Positions 43,201 through 52,928 of a stretch of 64,000 bases of DNA are shown piece by piece; the first letter of the stretch is position 1, and each line of letters opens with the position of its first letter. Source of the stretch: Zea mays (taxonomy: Eukaryota; Streptophyta; Magnoliopsida; Poales; Poaceae); assembly GCF_902167145.1 (NCBI RefSeq), contig NC_050104.1, positions 7,772,001 to 7,836,000 on the forward strand, written 5' to 3'. The position numbers and the translations under genes are program-made. The notes beneath the pieces are model-generated. The model was not told the DNA's origin. It ran no database searches and saw nothing but the letters and a program-made list of their open reading frames with translations.

Positions 43201-44700
43201 TTGGTGCCCACCTCCGGTGTACTCACTTCCACAATCTTCGGCAAAGCATCAACCTTCGTCATGCCGCCGAAGAAGATAACAACGCCAGGGGCTGCACTGC
43301 AGCCACTGGACACAAACCAGGAGACTCTCTCTCTCCGAGAGGCTAGAAGCCAAAAGAGAAAGGCTACTAGTCCAACACTTTAGGAGGAGGAGTTGGACCA
43401 GGAGATCAGAGATCTAGAAATCATTCACCAGTAGGTGCAAAGGAAAAAAGAGAAGATGGCCCCGCTGGCCGACCTTCAGAAGAAGATCGACGAAGCTGCT
43501 GAGGAAGTGCATCATCTTACCCAAGATGACCATGACCGAAGGCCCCAACACAGGGAGCTTCGTCAAGAGGTCTCATTCAATGAAGATGAATGGTACGACG
43601 ATTTCAGTCATGGTAGCTTTACTTTTGATGATGCTTCTCCCCTGGCAGCAGAGTTGCAGGCTATTCCATGGCCACAATCCTACAAGCCACCTCAGCTATC
43701 CATGTACGATGGGCACTCGGACCCAAAGCAATTCCTGATGAGCTACGAAGCAACAATATCCTCATATGGAGGCAACACAGCTGTCATGGCAAAGTCCTTC
43801 GTCATGGCAGTCCGAAATGTGGCCCAGACATGGTACTCTTCTCTTCGGCCAGGGACAATCACGTCATGGCAGAAGCTCAAGGACATGCTGGTAACCAGTT
43901 TTCAAGGCTTTCAGACGAAGCCAGTCATAGCTCAGGCCTTGTTCCAGTGCACACAAGACCAGGACGAATACCTTCAGGTGTATGTCCGAAGGTTTTTGCG
44001 ACTGAGAGCACAAGCGCCCACGGTGCCAATGAAATTGTCATTGAGGCCATGATCAAGGGTCTTCGACCAAGACCTACGGCCCAATACTTCGTCAGGAAAC
44101 CCCCCAGACTCTGGAGAAGCTGCTACAGAAAATGGATGAGTACATCCGGGCTGATAATGACTTTCGACAAAGAAGGGAGGAAGCTTACAAATTTTCTGAG
44201 ATGACTAGGGGCTTCGGAGGAAGAATCCACCCTAGGCATGTCAGATCAATCCACAGCTCCAGTCAAAATGATGACAAAGGAAGCTAGCTTCAGAGGCCAC
44301 AGCACACCTCACAGTCTCCGGGACAGCAGCAAAGCTCCTTCAGGCCACCAGCTCCTAGGGGCAGAGGCGGAAGGGGCTTCGAAGGAAGATATGGAGATCA
44401 GCCTAGAAAAATTTATTGCTTATTATGTGGTGAGGACAAAGGCCATACTACAAGAACCTGCCAGATCACTATTCTGAAGCAAAAAGAGATTGCCGAAGCA
44501 GAAGCTCGGCAGAATCAGCCGAAGCAAGTCCTACATACTGCTTCATGCCACTCTCCCTACATACCAGAATATGTGGGCAACCAACTTGCAGCTTCTATTG
44601 CTTCGGCAAGCCATTCACAGGCTTCTTGGCCCCAGCTCCCACCGCCACCACTACTGCAACCTACTTATTCCTGAAGCCAGCAGCTAGAAGGGCGCCAGCA
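43201..44700 (+). pseudogene. gag: Zeon-like gag
   Basis: Frame from the ATG at 43261 (MPPKKITTPG) with stops at 43381 and near 43429, then open through FDDASPLAAELQAIPWPQSY, YDGHSDPKQFLMSYEATISS and TWYSSLRPGTITSWQKL, the retrotransposon gag domain. A frameshift near 44030 moves the frame to ANEIVIEAMIKGLRP. A zinc-knuckle-like YCLLCGEDKGHTTRTC lies at 44417-44464, with one residue more than the standard spacing. Inactive. Confidence 0.82.
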
Positions 44701-45989
44701 CTCCCAACAACAACGTGAATTCAGGGAGGAATCCAAAGCTCGTACAGTCAATAGTACTATACCAGAATCAAAGCACATATACTGAGCGATATCCTGCTTT
44801 CGAAATACTTTTATGTTCTATGCCACTTTGCTTTTTAATAAGGGACAAGCAATGTAAATTTAGTTTTAATTTCTTGTAATGATTTTGCTTCTATCAAAAT
44901 GAAATATTTCTTTGTACGAAGCTCAAAAGTCGTTCTCTAGGGAATGCAGCTCCTGAATTGACGAAGCTACAAAAAGTCGTTCCTAAGGGAGCGCACGTAA
45001 GTTTTGACCTCAAAAGTCGTTCCTAAGGGAATGCAGAGCCTAAATTGCCGAAGTTACAAAAAGTCGCTCCTAAGGGAGCGCAGCGTAAGTTTTCTACTCA
45101 AAAGTCGTTCCAAAGGGAATGCAGAGCCAAATACCGCCGAAATATAAGGCGAAGAAGTTCAAAAGTCGTTCCTAAGGGGGTGCAGAACTTATACCGCCAA
45201 AATAGAAGGCGAAGAAGTTCAAAAGATGTTCCTAAGGGGATGCAGAACTTATATCACCAAAATAGAAGGTGAAGAAGCTCAAAAGACGTTCTTAAGGGGA
45301 TGCAGAGCTTGTGTGTTCCAGTGTGGGCGTGTGGGTGTGTGTCTTCGGCATCCTCATCATTTTGCATCATATCATCACATCATTTCGCATAACATCACAT
45401 CATACATCATATTGCATCAGTGACATGAGAATTGAATACGAAGCTGATCTTCGGCAAATGCTTCGTCAAAATAAAAAGGTACTAAGGCACGAACTAAGTT
45501 TCAGGAAATAAAGTTTTATCAGCCTTGTCACAAAGAAGGGATCTCTCTTTACAAAACATGGATATTTTTCTGTACGAAGCATGAATCTTTTTCTTTACGA
45601 AGCATGAAAAGAAGGGAAGGTGTTTTTTCGCCGAAGGCTCAAAAACGATATGTGTGTAAATTTCATACATCGCAAAGAAATAAATTGCAATAATTTACAT
45701 ATTCAATTCAACATTACATACTCCAAATATTACATAGTTTTGTTACAATAGGAACTTAATCTTCCTTCATTTGTTATATACGTCAAGCTTTTCAAAATGT
45801 TCATTACAATGAAATCTATTCCTCTTTAAGGACTTTCTCTGCAACTTCGTTCAGCAATTTGTTCACGACTTCGTCGACAATGGATTCAGCCATGTTTATA
45901 ATGTCCAACGCTTCCTTCATTTCTGGATGGGCTAGGGGATCGAACGGTTCCAGCAGTGGAGAGAATTCAGCTGAAGTAGGAAATATTAA
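44701..45989 (+). other. Non-coding middle region of the Zeon-like element
   Basis: No pol sequence where it would be expected. Contains the tandem array below and TTCGTAC/GAAGC-rich sequence; the end is the 3' side of the antisense gene. Confidence 0.65.
44925..45320 (+). repeat. Tandem repeats of a 43- then 61-bp unit
   Basis: AAAAGTCGTTCCTAAGGGA recurs at about 44926, 44970, 45013, 45057 and 45099 (spacing near 43), then 45160, 45221 and 45281 (spacing 61, with a GAAATAxAAGGCGAAGAAG insert). Confidence 0.85.
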
Positions 45990-47254
45990 TCAGTCCGAAG
46001 CCACAAAAACAAATGCCAAAGCTAAAAGCCGAAACATAATACTTATACGCTTTTCGCGCTCTGCAGCTTCTTCAGCTCGCCTTGCTTCTACTCGGGCGTC
46101 ATGGGTATCTTTTTCACTTTTCTTTATAATTTCATGGGTCATCTCTCGGCCACCATTCACCCAGACATTATTGTAAAATTTCCCGCCCAACAAGGTTGCT
46201 TCAGCTAATGGATCCTTTGTATCATCTACGAAGAAGGCAGCTTCGGCTTGGGCCACGACTTTAATGTGATCACATCCCGCCTTCTCCAAGATGGCTGAAA
46301 TTCCCCACTCATCGGAAAACACGCAAACATCCCCGTGATCACTTAAAATTTCTTCGAAGGTCTCGGCCTCTCCACTTATCCATTCAACAACGCCTTCGGG
46401 GTCGCCTCGTATGAAGTTTTCTTCAGCAGAGTAGGCACCCACTTTGGCGAAGCTAGCTTTTATTTTCTCCACACAATCCAAGGATTTTTCAAAGCACCTT
46501 TCCTTGGATGTGCGAAGTTCTTCAACATTTTTCTCTAGATGATTTTTCCAATATTTGCTAATTTCTTGGTTAGCCTGTGCGAGTGCGCAGTTTTCCTTAG
46601 TTTCAGCCAGTTGTCTCCGAAGGTCTTCAATTTCAGTCTTTTGGGCATCGGCCTGAGCTTTGAAATTAGCTTCGTCTTCCTTCACTTTGTTTACCAATGA
46701 AATTAAGATTTTGTCTTTTTCAAGACCTTCGTTTCTCAGTTCAATCACCTCTGAATTAAGGTTATTCAGAGCCATTATATAGCTTTCGTCTTCAATATTC
46801 TTTTGTGCCCTCAGGGCATTACTAAGAATCAAACCCTCTAACAAAAGAGAAGAAATAATTGAGCATGACAAATAAAATACGTCATTCTCAAATTTAAAGC
46901 TAACTTCTATACCTTTATACTGTTGTATGCTAGGCTGTCAGCAAGATCATCCTTCGACAAAATCGAAAGACCATCTTCTAGCTTCGGGAATCCCATGCTC
47001 CTACCTATCTCCCGACAAACAGATATTTCTTTGTTATCCGGGAGACAGTACAGAAAATCATCTTCATTACTTTCGTTAAATACTAAGGCTCCGTTTGAAT
47101 ATTTCAGCTTTTGAGCATAATGTCTTGCTTCCGCGATTTCATCGTCGGACAATTTCTTCCCCGAAGCATGACGATAAATGTAATCGGTAGCTTCGGCCTG
47201 TGCTTCGGAGGCAGGAGATTTTGCCCTTTCTTCCATTCCTTGCCCTGCTGTCAC
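45990..47254 (-). CDS. Antisense gene of the Zeon-like element, 3' exons
   Basis: Two minus-strand frames: 46913-47254 (about 115 codons, KLSDDEIAEARHYAQKLKYS, ICREIGRSMGFPKLEDGL-like) and 45990-46835 (about 280 codons, long coiled coil with ENFKAQADAQKTEIEDLRRQ-like heptads). AAG|GTATAG at 46912 and TTGTTAGAG|GGT at 46836 fit an intron of 77 bp keeping phase. The protein resembles the antisense product found in the 3' part of Tat-lineage Ty3 elements (PF04195-type, putative). Its cellular role is unknown to me. The Sirevirus separates it from its 5' exons. Confidence 0.6.
46836..46912 (-). other. Probable intron in the antisense gene
   Basis: GTATAGAAG donor, T-rich stretch TTTCTTCTCTTTTGTTAGAG acceptor, AT-rich, and phase is kept across the join. 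A stop (TAG of GTATAG) would otherwise end the upstream frame. Confidence 0.6.
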
Positions 47255-47474
47255 AATTGCATCTGTAGTTTGCTCATCAGCTTTTCAGGTGTAATAATTT
47301 TCGTCTCGCTGGGCACTGAGGGCCCAGCTTCGCCTTTGGCATGCCCAGTTTCGGCTTCGGCCTACCCAATTCTGGCTTCGGCCTGTCCAGTTTCGACTTC
47401 GGCCTGTCCAGTTTCGGTTTTGGCTTGTGCTTTGGTAGCTTCAGCAATTTTCTTTAAAGGAGTAGGGCTTAAGG
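47255..47474 (-). other. Repeat-like segment of the antisense gene
   Basis: Plus-strand GGCTTCGGCCTGTCCAGTTT occurs in three or four tandem variants near 47340-47420; on the minus strand this would encode ACQRRS-like or GRSRNWT-like repeats, but stops occur. It ends at the Sirevirus target duplication. Confidence 0.5.
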
Positions 47475-47479
47475 CCTTC

Positions 47480-48799
47480 TGATAGTCGCCTAGAGGGGGG
47501 GTGAATAGGGCGAAACTGAAATTTACAAATATAAACACAACTACAAGCCGGGGTTAGCGTTAGTAATAAAGAAACGAGTCCAACGAGTCCGTGAGAGAGG
47601 GCGCAAAAACAAATCCCAAGTGAATAAGCAAGTGAGACACGGAGATTTGTTTTACCGAGGTTCGGTTCTTGCAAACCTACTCCCCGTTGAGGAGGCCACA
47701 AAGGCCGGGTCTCTTTCAACCCTTCCCTCTCTCAAACGATCCACGGATCGAGTGAGCTTTCTCTTCTCAATCACTTGGAACACAAAGTTCCCACAAGGAC
47801 CACCACAAGTTTGGTGTCTCTTGCCTCAAATTACAAGTGAGTTTGATTGCAAAGAAAGGATCAAGAAAGAAGAAAGCAATCCAAGCGCAAGAGCTCGAAA
47901 GAACACAAGCAAATCACTCTCTCTAATCACTATGGCGTCGTGTGGAGTTTGGAGAGGATTTGATCTCTTTGGTGTGTCTAGAATTGAATGCTAGAGCTCT
48001 TGTAGTAGTTGGGAAGTGGAAAACTTGGATGCAATGAATGGTGGGGTGGTTGGGGTATTTATAGCCCCAACCACCAACTTGACCGTTGGCTGGGCTGTCT
48101 GTTCGATGGCGCACCGGACAGTCCGGTGCACACCGGACAGTCCGGTGCCCCCTGCCACGTCATCACTGCCGTTGGATTCTAGCCGTTGGAGCTTCTGACT
48201 TGTGGGCCCGCCAGTGTGTCCGGTGCACACCGGACAGGTACTGTTTGCTGTCCGGTGTGCCAGTATGGGCGCGCCTGCCTTCTACGCGCGCTGCGCGCGC
48301 ATTTATTGCTCTGCAGGTAGCCGTTGGCGCGGAGATAGCCGTTGCTCTGGAGACGCACCGGACAGTCCGGTGCACACCGGACAGTCCGGTGAATTATAGT
48401 GGACGAGCCGTTGGCTTTTCCCGAAGCTGGCGAGTTCCTGAGGCCGACCTCCTTTGGCGCACCGGACACTGTCCGGTGTACACCGGACAGTCCGGTGAAT
48501 TATAGTCGAGTCGCCTCCGGAAATTCCCGAAGGTGACGAGTTCGAGTCTGAGTCCCCCTGGTACACCGGACATGTCCGGTGGCACACCGGACAGTCCGGT
48601 GCGCCACACCAGGGGTGCCTTCGGTTGCCCTTTGCTCCTTTGTTGAATCCAAAACTTGGTCTTTTTATTGGCTGAGTGTGAACCTTTTACACCTGTATCA
48701 TCTATACACTTGGGCAAACAAGTTAGTCCAATTATTTGTGTTGGGTAATTCAACCACCAAAATTATATAGGAACTAGGTGTAAGCCTAATTCCCTTTCA
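47480..48799 (-). repeat. 3' LTR of the Sirevirus
   Basis: 1,320 bp. Minus-strand TATA-type CTATAAAT at about 48056-48063. Holds the palindrome cluster at 48112-48600. Confidence 0.95.
48112..48600. repeat. CACCGGACAGTCCGGTG palindrome cluster, 3' LTR
   Basis: Six perfect copies of the 17-bp palindrome, two at 48112-48147, two near 48357-48392, one near 48482 and the last ending 48600, plus two variants with altered centre and one split by about 10 bp. Such palindromes are described for Sireviruses. They lie upstream of the TATA box in transcription order. Confidence 0.92.
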
Positions 48800-49672
48800 A
48801 TCTCCCCCTTTTTGGTGATTGATGCCAACACAAACCAAAGCAAATATAGAAGTGCATAATTGAACTAGTTTGCATAATGTAAGTGTAAAGGTTGCTTCAG
48901 AATTGAGCCAATATTACTACTCACGAGATATGCCTGGAATGTTTCTTTCTTATATAACATTTTGGACCACGTTTGCACCACATGTTTTGTTTTTGCAAAT
49001 TCTTTTGTAAATCTATTTCAAAATTTCTTTTGCAAATAGTCAAGGGCAAATGAATGAGATTTTGAGAAGCATTTTCAAGATTTGAAATTTTCTCCCCTTG
49101 TTTCAAATGCTTTTCCTTTGACTAAACAAAACTCCCCCTAAATGAGATACTCCTCTTAGTGTTCAAGAGGGTTTTGATATATTTTTGAAATACTACTTTC
49201 TCCCCCTTTTGAACACAATAGGAAAATCAATTGATAATATTCAACACTAAGTTTTTGAAGTTGGTGGTGGTGCGGTCCTTTTGCTTTGGGCTCATTTCTC
49301 CCCCTTTTTGGCATGAATCGCCAAAAACGGAATCATTAGAGCCCTCGAAGTGTGACCTTCCCCTTTGGTCATAAATAAATGAGTTAAGATTATACCAAAG
49401 ATGAAGTATGGTCCTTTTGCCTCGGGCTCATTTCTCCCCCAAGGATGAATTTCGGTCCTTTCGTTTGATGCTCATTTCTCCCCAAAGAGTAGAGAGTAGC
49501 TTGAAGTGATGGCGAAGTATGAGTTACGTAGTGGAAGCCTTTGTCTTCGCCGAAGACTCTAATTCCCTTTCGATATACCTATGACTTGGTTTGAAATAGA
49601 CTTGAAGGCACATTAGTCATAGCACATGAAAGATACATGATCAAAGGTATATAAATGAGCTATGTGTGCAAT
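48800..49672 (-). other. Region between pol and 3' LTR with repeated polypurine motifs
   Basis: No coding region. On the minus strand AAAAAGGGGGAGA lies right at the 3' LTR (48801-48813) as the polypurine tract, and further copies or near copies occur near 49200, 49297, 49433 and 49477. A recurrent GGTCCTTTTGCxTxGGGCTCATTTCTCCCC context accompanies three of them. Confidence 0.8.
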
Positions 49673-52600
49673 CTAGCAAAAGAAATTGCGAGAATCAAGA
49701 ATATTGAGCTCATGCCTAAGTTTGTTAAAAGATTGTTCATCAAGAGGCTTGGTAAAGATATCGGCTAATTGATCTTTAGTATTAATGTATGAAATCTCGA
49801 TATCCCCCTTTTGTTGGTGATCCCTAAGAAAATGATACCGAATGGCTATGTGTTTAGTGCGGCTATGCTCGACGGGATTGTCGGCCATTTTGATTGCACT
49901 CTCATTATCACATAGCAAGGGGACTTTGGTTAATTTGTAACCGTAGTCCCGCAGGGTTTGCCTCATCCAAAGCAATTGCGCGCAACAATGGCCTGCGGCA
50001 ATATACTCGGCTTCGGTGGTGGAAAGAGCGACCGAATTTTGCTTCTTTGAAGCCCAAGACACCAAGGATCTTCCCAAGAACTGGCAAGTCCCCGATGTGC
50101 TCTTCCTATTGATTTTACACCCTGCCCAATCGGCATCGGAATAACCAATCAAATCAAATGTGGATCCCCTAGGATACCAAAGCCCAAACTTAGGAGTATA
50201 AGCCAAATATCTCAAGATTCGTTTTACGGCCGTAAGGTGAGCTTCCTTAGGGTCGGCTTGGAATCTTGCACACATGCAAACGGAAAGCATAATATCCGGT
50301 CGAGATGCACATAAATAGAGTAATGATCCTATCATCGACCGGTATACCTTTTGATCTACTGACTTACCTGCCGTGTCGAGGTCAAGATGCCCATTAGTTC
50401 CCATGGGTGTCTTGATGGGTTTGACATCCTTCATCCCAAACTTAGCAAGAATGTCTTGAGTGTACTTGGTTTGGCTAATGAAGGTGCCATCTTGGAGTTG
50501 CTTGACTTGGAATCCTAGAAAATATTTCAACTCCCCCATCATAGACATCTCGAATTTCTGTGTCATGATCCTACTAAACTCTTCACAAGTAGATTCGTTA
50601 GTAGACCCAAATATAATATCATCAACATAAATTTGGCATACAAACAAATCATTCTCAAGTGTTTTAGTAAAGAGTGTAGGATCGGCCTTTCTGACTTTGA
50701 AGCCATTTGCAATAAGAAAATCTCTAAGGCATTCATACCATGCTCTAGGGGCTTGCTTGAGCCCATAAAGCGCCTTAGAGAGCTTATAGACATGGTTAGG
50801 ATACTCACTGTCTTCAAAGCCGGGAGGTTGCTCAACATAGACCTCTTCCTTGATTGGTCCATTGAGGAAGGCACTTTTCACGTCCATTTGATAAAGCTTA
50901 AAGCCATGGTAAGTAGCATAGGCCAATAATATGCGAATTGACTCAAGCCTAGCTACGGGTGCATAGGTTTCACCGAAATCCAAACCTTCGACTTGGGAGT
51001 ATCCTTTGGCCACAAGTCGAGCTTTGTTCCTTGTCACCACACCATGCTCATCTTGCTTGTTGCGAAAAACCCATTTGGTTCCTACAACATTTTGGTTAGG
51101 ACGTGGAACTAAATGCCATACCTCATTCCTTGTGAAGTTGTTGAGCTCCTCTTGCATTGCCACCACCCAATCCGAATCTTGAAGTGCTTCCTCTACCTTG
51201 TGTGGCTCAATAGAGGAAACAAACGAGTAATGCTCACAAAAATGTGCAACACGAGATCGAGTAGTTACCCCCTTATGAATGTCGCCGAGGATGGTGTCGA
51301 TGGGGTGATCTCGTTGGATTGCTTGGTGGACTCTTGGGTGTGGCGGCCTTTGCTCTTCATCCTCTTTGTCTTGATCATTTGCATCTCCCCCTTGATCTAT
51401 GCCGTTATCTTGAGGTGGCTCATTTGATTGATCTTCTTCTTCATCAACTTGAGCCTCTTCCTCATTTTGAGTTGGTGGAGATGCTTGCATGGAGGAGGAT
51501 GGTTGATCTTGTGCATTTGGAGGTTCTTCGGAATCTTTAGGACACACATCCCCAATGGACATGTTCCTTAGTGCGATGCATGGAGCCTCTTCATCACCTA
51601 TCTCATCAAGATCAACTTGCTCTACTTGAGAGCCATTAGTTTCATCAAACACAACGTCACATGAGACTTCAACTAGTCCAGTGGACTTGTTAAAGACCCT
51701 ATATGCCCTTGTGTTTGAGTCATAACCAAGTAAAAAGCCTTCTACAGTTTTAGGAGCAAATTTAGATTTTCTACCTCTTTTAACAAGAATAAAGCATTTG
51801 CTACCAAAAACTCTAAAATATGAAATGTTGGGCTTTTTACCGGTTAGGAGTTCATATGATGTCTTCTTGAGGATTCGGTGAAGATATAACCGGTTGATGG
51901 CGTAGCAAGCGGTGTTGACCGCCTCTGCCCAAAACCGATCCGAAGTCTTATATTCATCAAGCATGGTTCTCGCCATATCTAATAGAGTTCTATTTTTCCT
52001 CTCCACTACACCATTTTGTTGAGGCGTGTAGGGAGAAGAGAACTCATGCTTGATGCCTTCCTCCTCAAGGAAGCCTTCAATTTGAGAATTCTTGAACTCC
52101 GTTCCGTTGTCGCTTCTTATTTTCTTGATTCTTAAGCCGAACTCATTTTGAGCCCGTCTCAAGAATCCCTTTAAGGTCTCTTGGGTTTGAGATTTTTCCT
52201 GTAAAAAGAATACCCAAGTGAAGCGAGAATAATCATCCACAATAACTAGACAGTACTTACTTCCGCCGATGCTTATGTAAGCGATCGGGCCAAATAGATC
52301 CATGTGTAGGAGCTCCAGTGGTCTGTCGGTCGTCATTATGTTCTTATGTGGATGATGAGTGCCAACTTGCTTTCCTGCTTGGCATGCGCTACAAATCCCG
52401 TCTTTCTCAAAATGAACATTTGTTAGTCCTAAAATGTGTTCTCCCTTTAGAAGCTTATGAAGATTCTTCATCCCAACATGAGCTAGTCGGCGGTGCCAGA
52501 GCCAGCCCATGTTAGTCTTAGCAATTAAGCAAGTGTCGAGTTCAGCTCTATCAAAGTCTACCAAGTATAGCTGACCCTCTAACACTCCCTTAAATGCTAT

Positions 52601-52915
52601 TGAATCATCACTTCTTCTAAAGACAGTGACACCTATATCAGTGAATAGACAGTTGTAGCCCATTTGACATAATTGAGATACAGAAAGCAAGTTGTAATCT
52701 AAAGAATCAACAAGAAAAACATTGGAAATGGAATGGTCAGGAGATATAGCAATTTTACCCAAGCCTTTGACCAAACCTTGATTTCCATCCCCGAATGTGA
52801 TCGCTCTTTGGGGATCTTGGTTTTTCTCATATGAGGAGAACATCTTCTTCTCCCCTGTCATGTGGTTTGTGCACCCGCTGTCGAGTATCCAACTTGAGCC
52901 CCCGGATGCATAAAC
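49673..52915 (-). CDS. pol: Sirevirus pol polyprotein
   Basis: Open for 1,080 codons from just after a TAG at 52918-52916. Domains in order: protease [16 protein letters not shown]-pre-integrase [18 protein letters not shown]; integrase zinc CSACQAGKQ, core [23 protein letters not shown] and [11 protein letters not shown] (DDE triad complete); RT with [26 protein letters not shown] and catalytic YVDDIIFGS; RNase H with [13 protein letters not shown] and [12 protein letters not shown] terminus ends NFFC. All key residues are present and there is no internal stop, so it may be functional. There is no ATG at its start; expression as a fusion through readthrough, frameshift or splicing is inferred. 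First internal ATG is at 52861. Confidence 0.94.
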   Translation of the reverse strand, partial: VYASGGSSWILDSGCTNHMTGEKKMFSSYEKNQDPQRAITFGDGNQGLVKGLGKIAISPDHSISNVFLVDSLDYNLLSVSQLCQMGYNCLFTDIGVTVFRRSDDSIAFKGVLEGQLYLVDFDRAELDTCLIAKTNMGWLWHRRLAHVGMKNLHKLLKGEHILGLTNVHFEKDGICSACQAGKQVGTHHPHKNIMTTDRPLELLHMDLFGPIAYISIGGSKYCLVIVDDYSRFTWVFFLQEKSQTQETLKGFLRRAQNEFGLRIKKIRSDNGTEFKNSQIEGFLEEEGIKHEFSSPYTPQQNGVVERKNRTLLDMARTMLDEYKTSDRFWAEAVNTACYAINRLYLHRILKKTSYELLTGKKPNISYFRVFGSKCFILVKRGRKSKFAPKTVEGFLLGYDSNTRAYRVFNKSTGLVEVSCDVVFDETNGSQVEQVDLDEIGDEEAPCIALRNMSIGDVCPKDSEEPPNAQDQPSSSMQASPPTQNEEEAQVDEEEDQSNEPPQDNGIDQGGDANDQDKEDEEQRPPHPRVHQAIQRDHPIDTILGDIHKGVTTRSRVAHFCEHYSFVSSIEPHKVEEALQDSDWVVAMQEELNNFTRNEVWHLVPRPNQNVVGTKWVFRNKQDEHGVVTRNKARLVAKGYSQVEGLDFGETYAPVARLESIRILLAYATYHGFKLYQMDVKSAFLNGPIKEEVYVEQPPGFEDSEYPNHVYKLSKALYGLKQAPRAWYECLRDFLIANGFKVRKADPTLFTKTLENDLFVCQIYVDDIIFGSTNESTCEEFSRIMTQKFEMSMMGELKYFLGFQVKQLQDGTFISQTKYTQDILAKFGMKDVKPIKTPMGTNGHLDLDTAGKSVDQKVYRSMIGSLLYLCASRPDIMLSVCMCARFQADPKEAHLTAVKRILRYLAYTPKFGLWYPRGSTFDLIGYSDADWAGCKINRKSTSGTCQFLGRSLVSWASKKQNSVALSTTEAEYIAAGHCCAQLLWMRQTLRDYGYKLTKVPLLCDNESAIKMADNPVEHSRTKHIAIRYHFLRDHQQKGDIEISYINTKDQLADIFTKPLDEQSFNKLRHELNILDSRNFFC

Positions 52916-52928
52916 CTACAAAACAAGT
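52916..52928 (-). other. Gag/pol junction with splice-acceptor-like sequence
   Basis: Minus strand: TAA of gag, then ACTTGTTTTGTAG, then the pol frame GTTTATGC. The TTGTTTTGTAG|G resembles a plant 3' splice site, and the TAG is also a stop in the pol frame, so plain readthrough in that frame would fail. Confidence 0.5.

Noticed and set aside
44925..45320. Possible CRISPR-like array
   Set aside because: Repeats are imperfect, spacers are related to each other, and the context is a plant retrotransposon.
47620..48000. Open frame inside the Sirevirus LTR, repeated at 55811-56185
   Set aside because: Identical because it lies in both LTRs; antisense to the transcript and without a known domain.
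48112..48600. Palindromes as rho-independent terminators or bacterial operators
   Set aside because: Context is a plant LTR upstream of a TATA box; the motif is known from Sireviruses.
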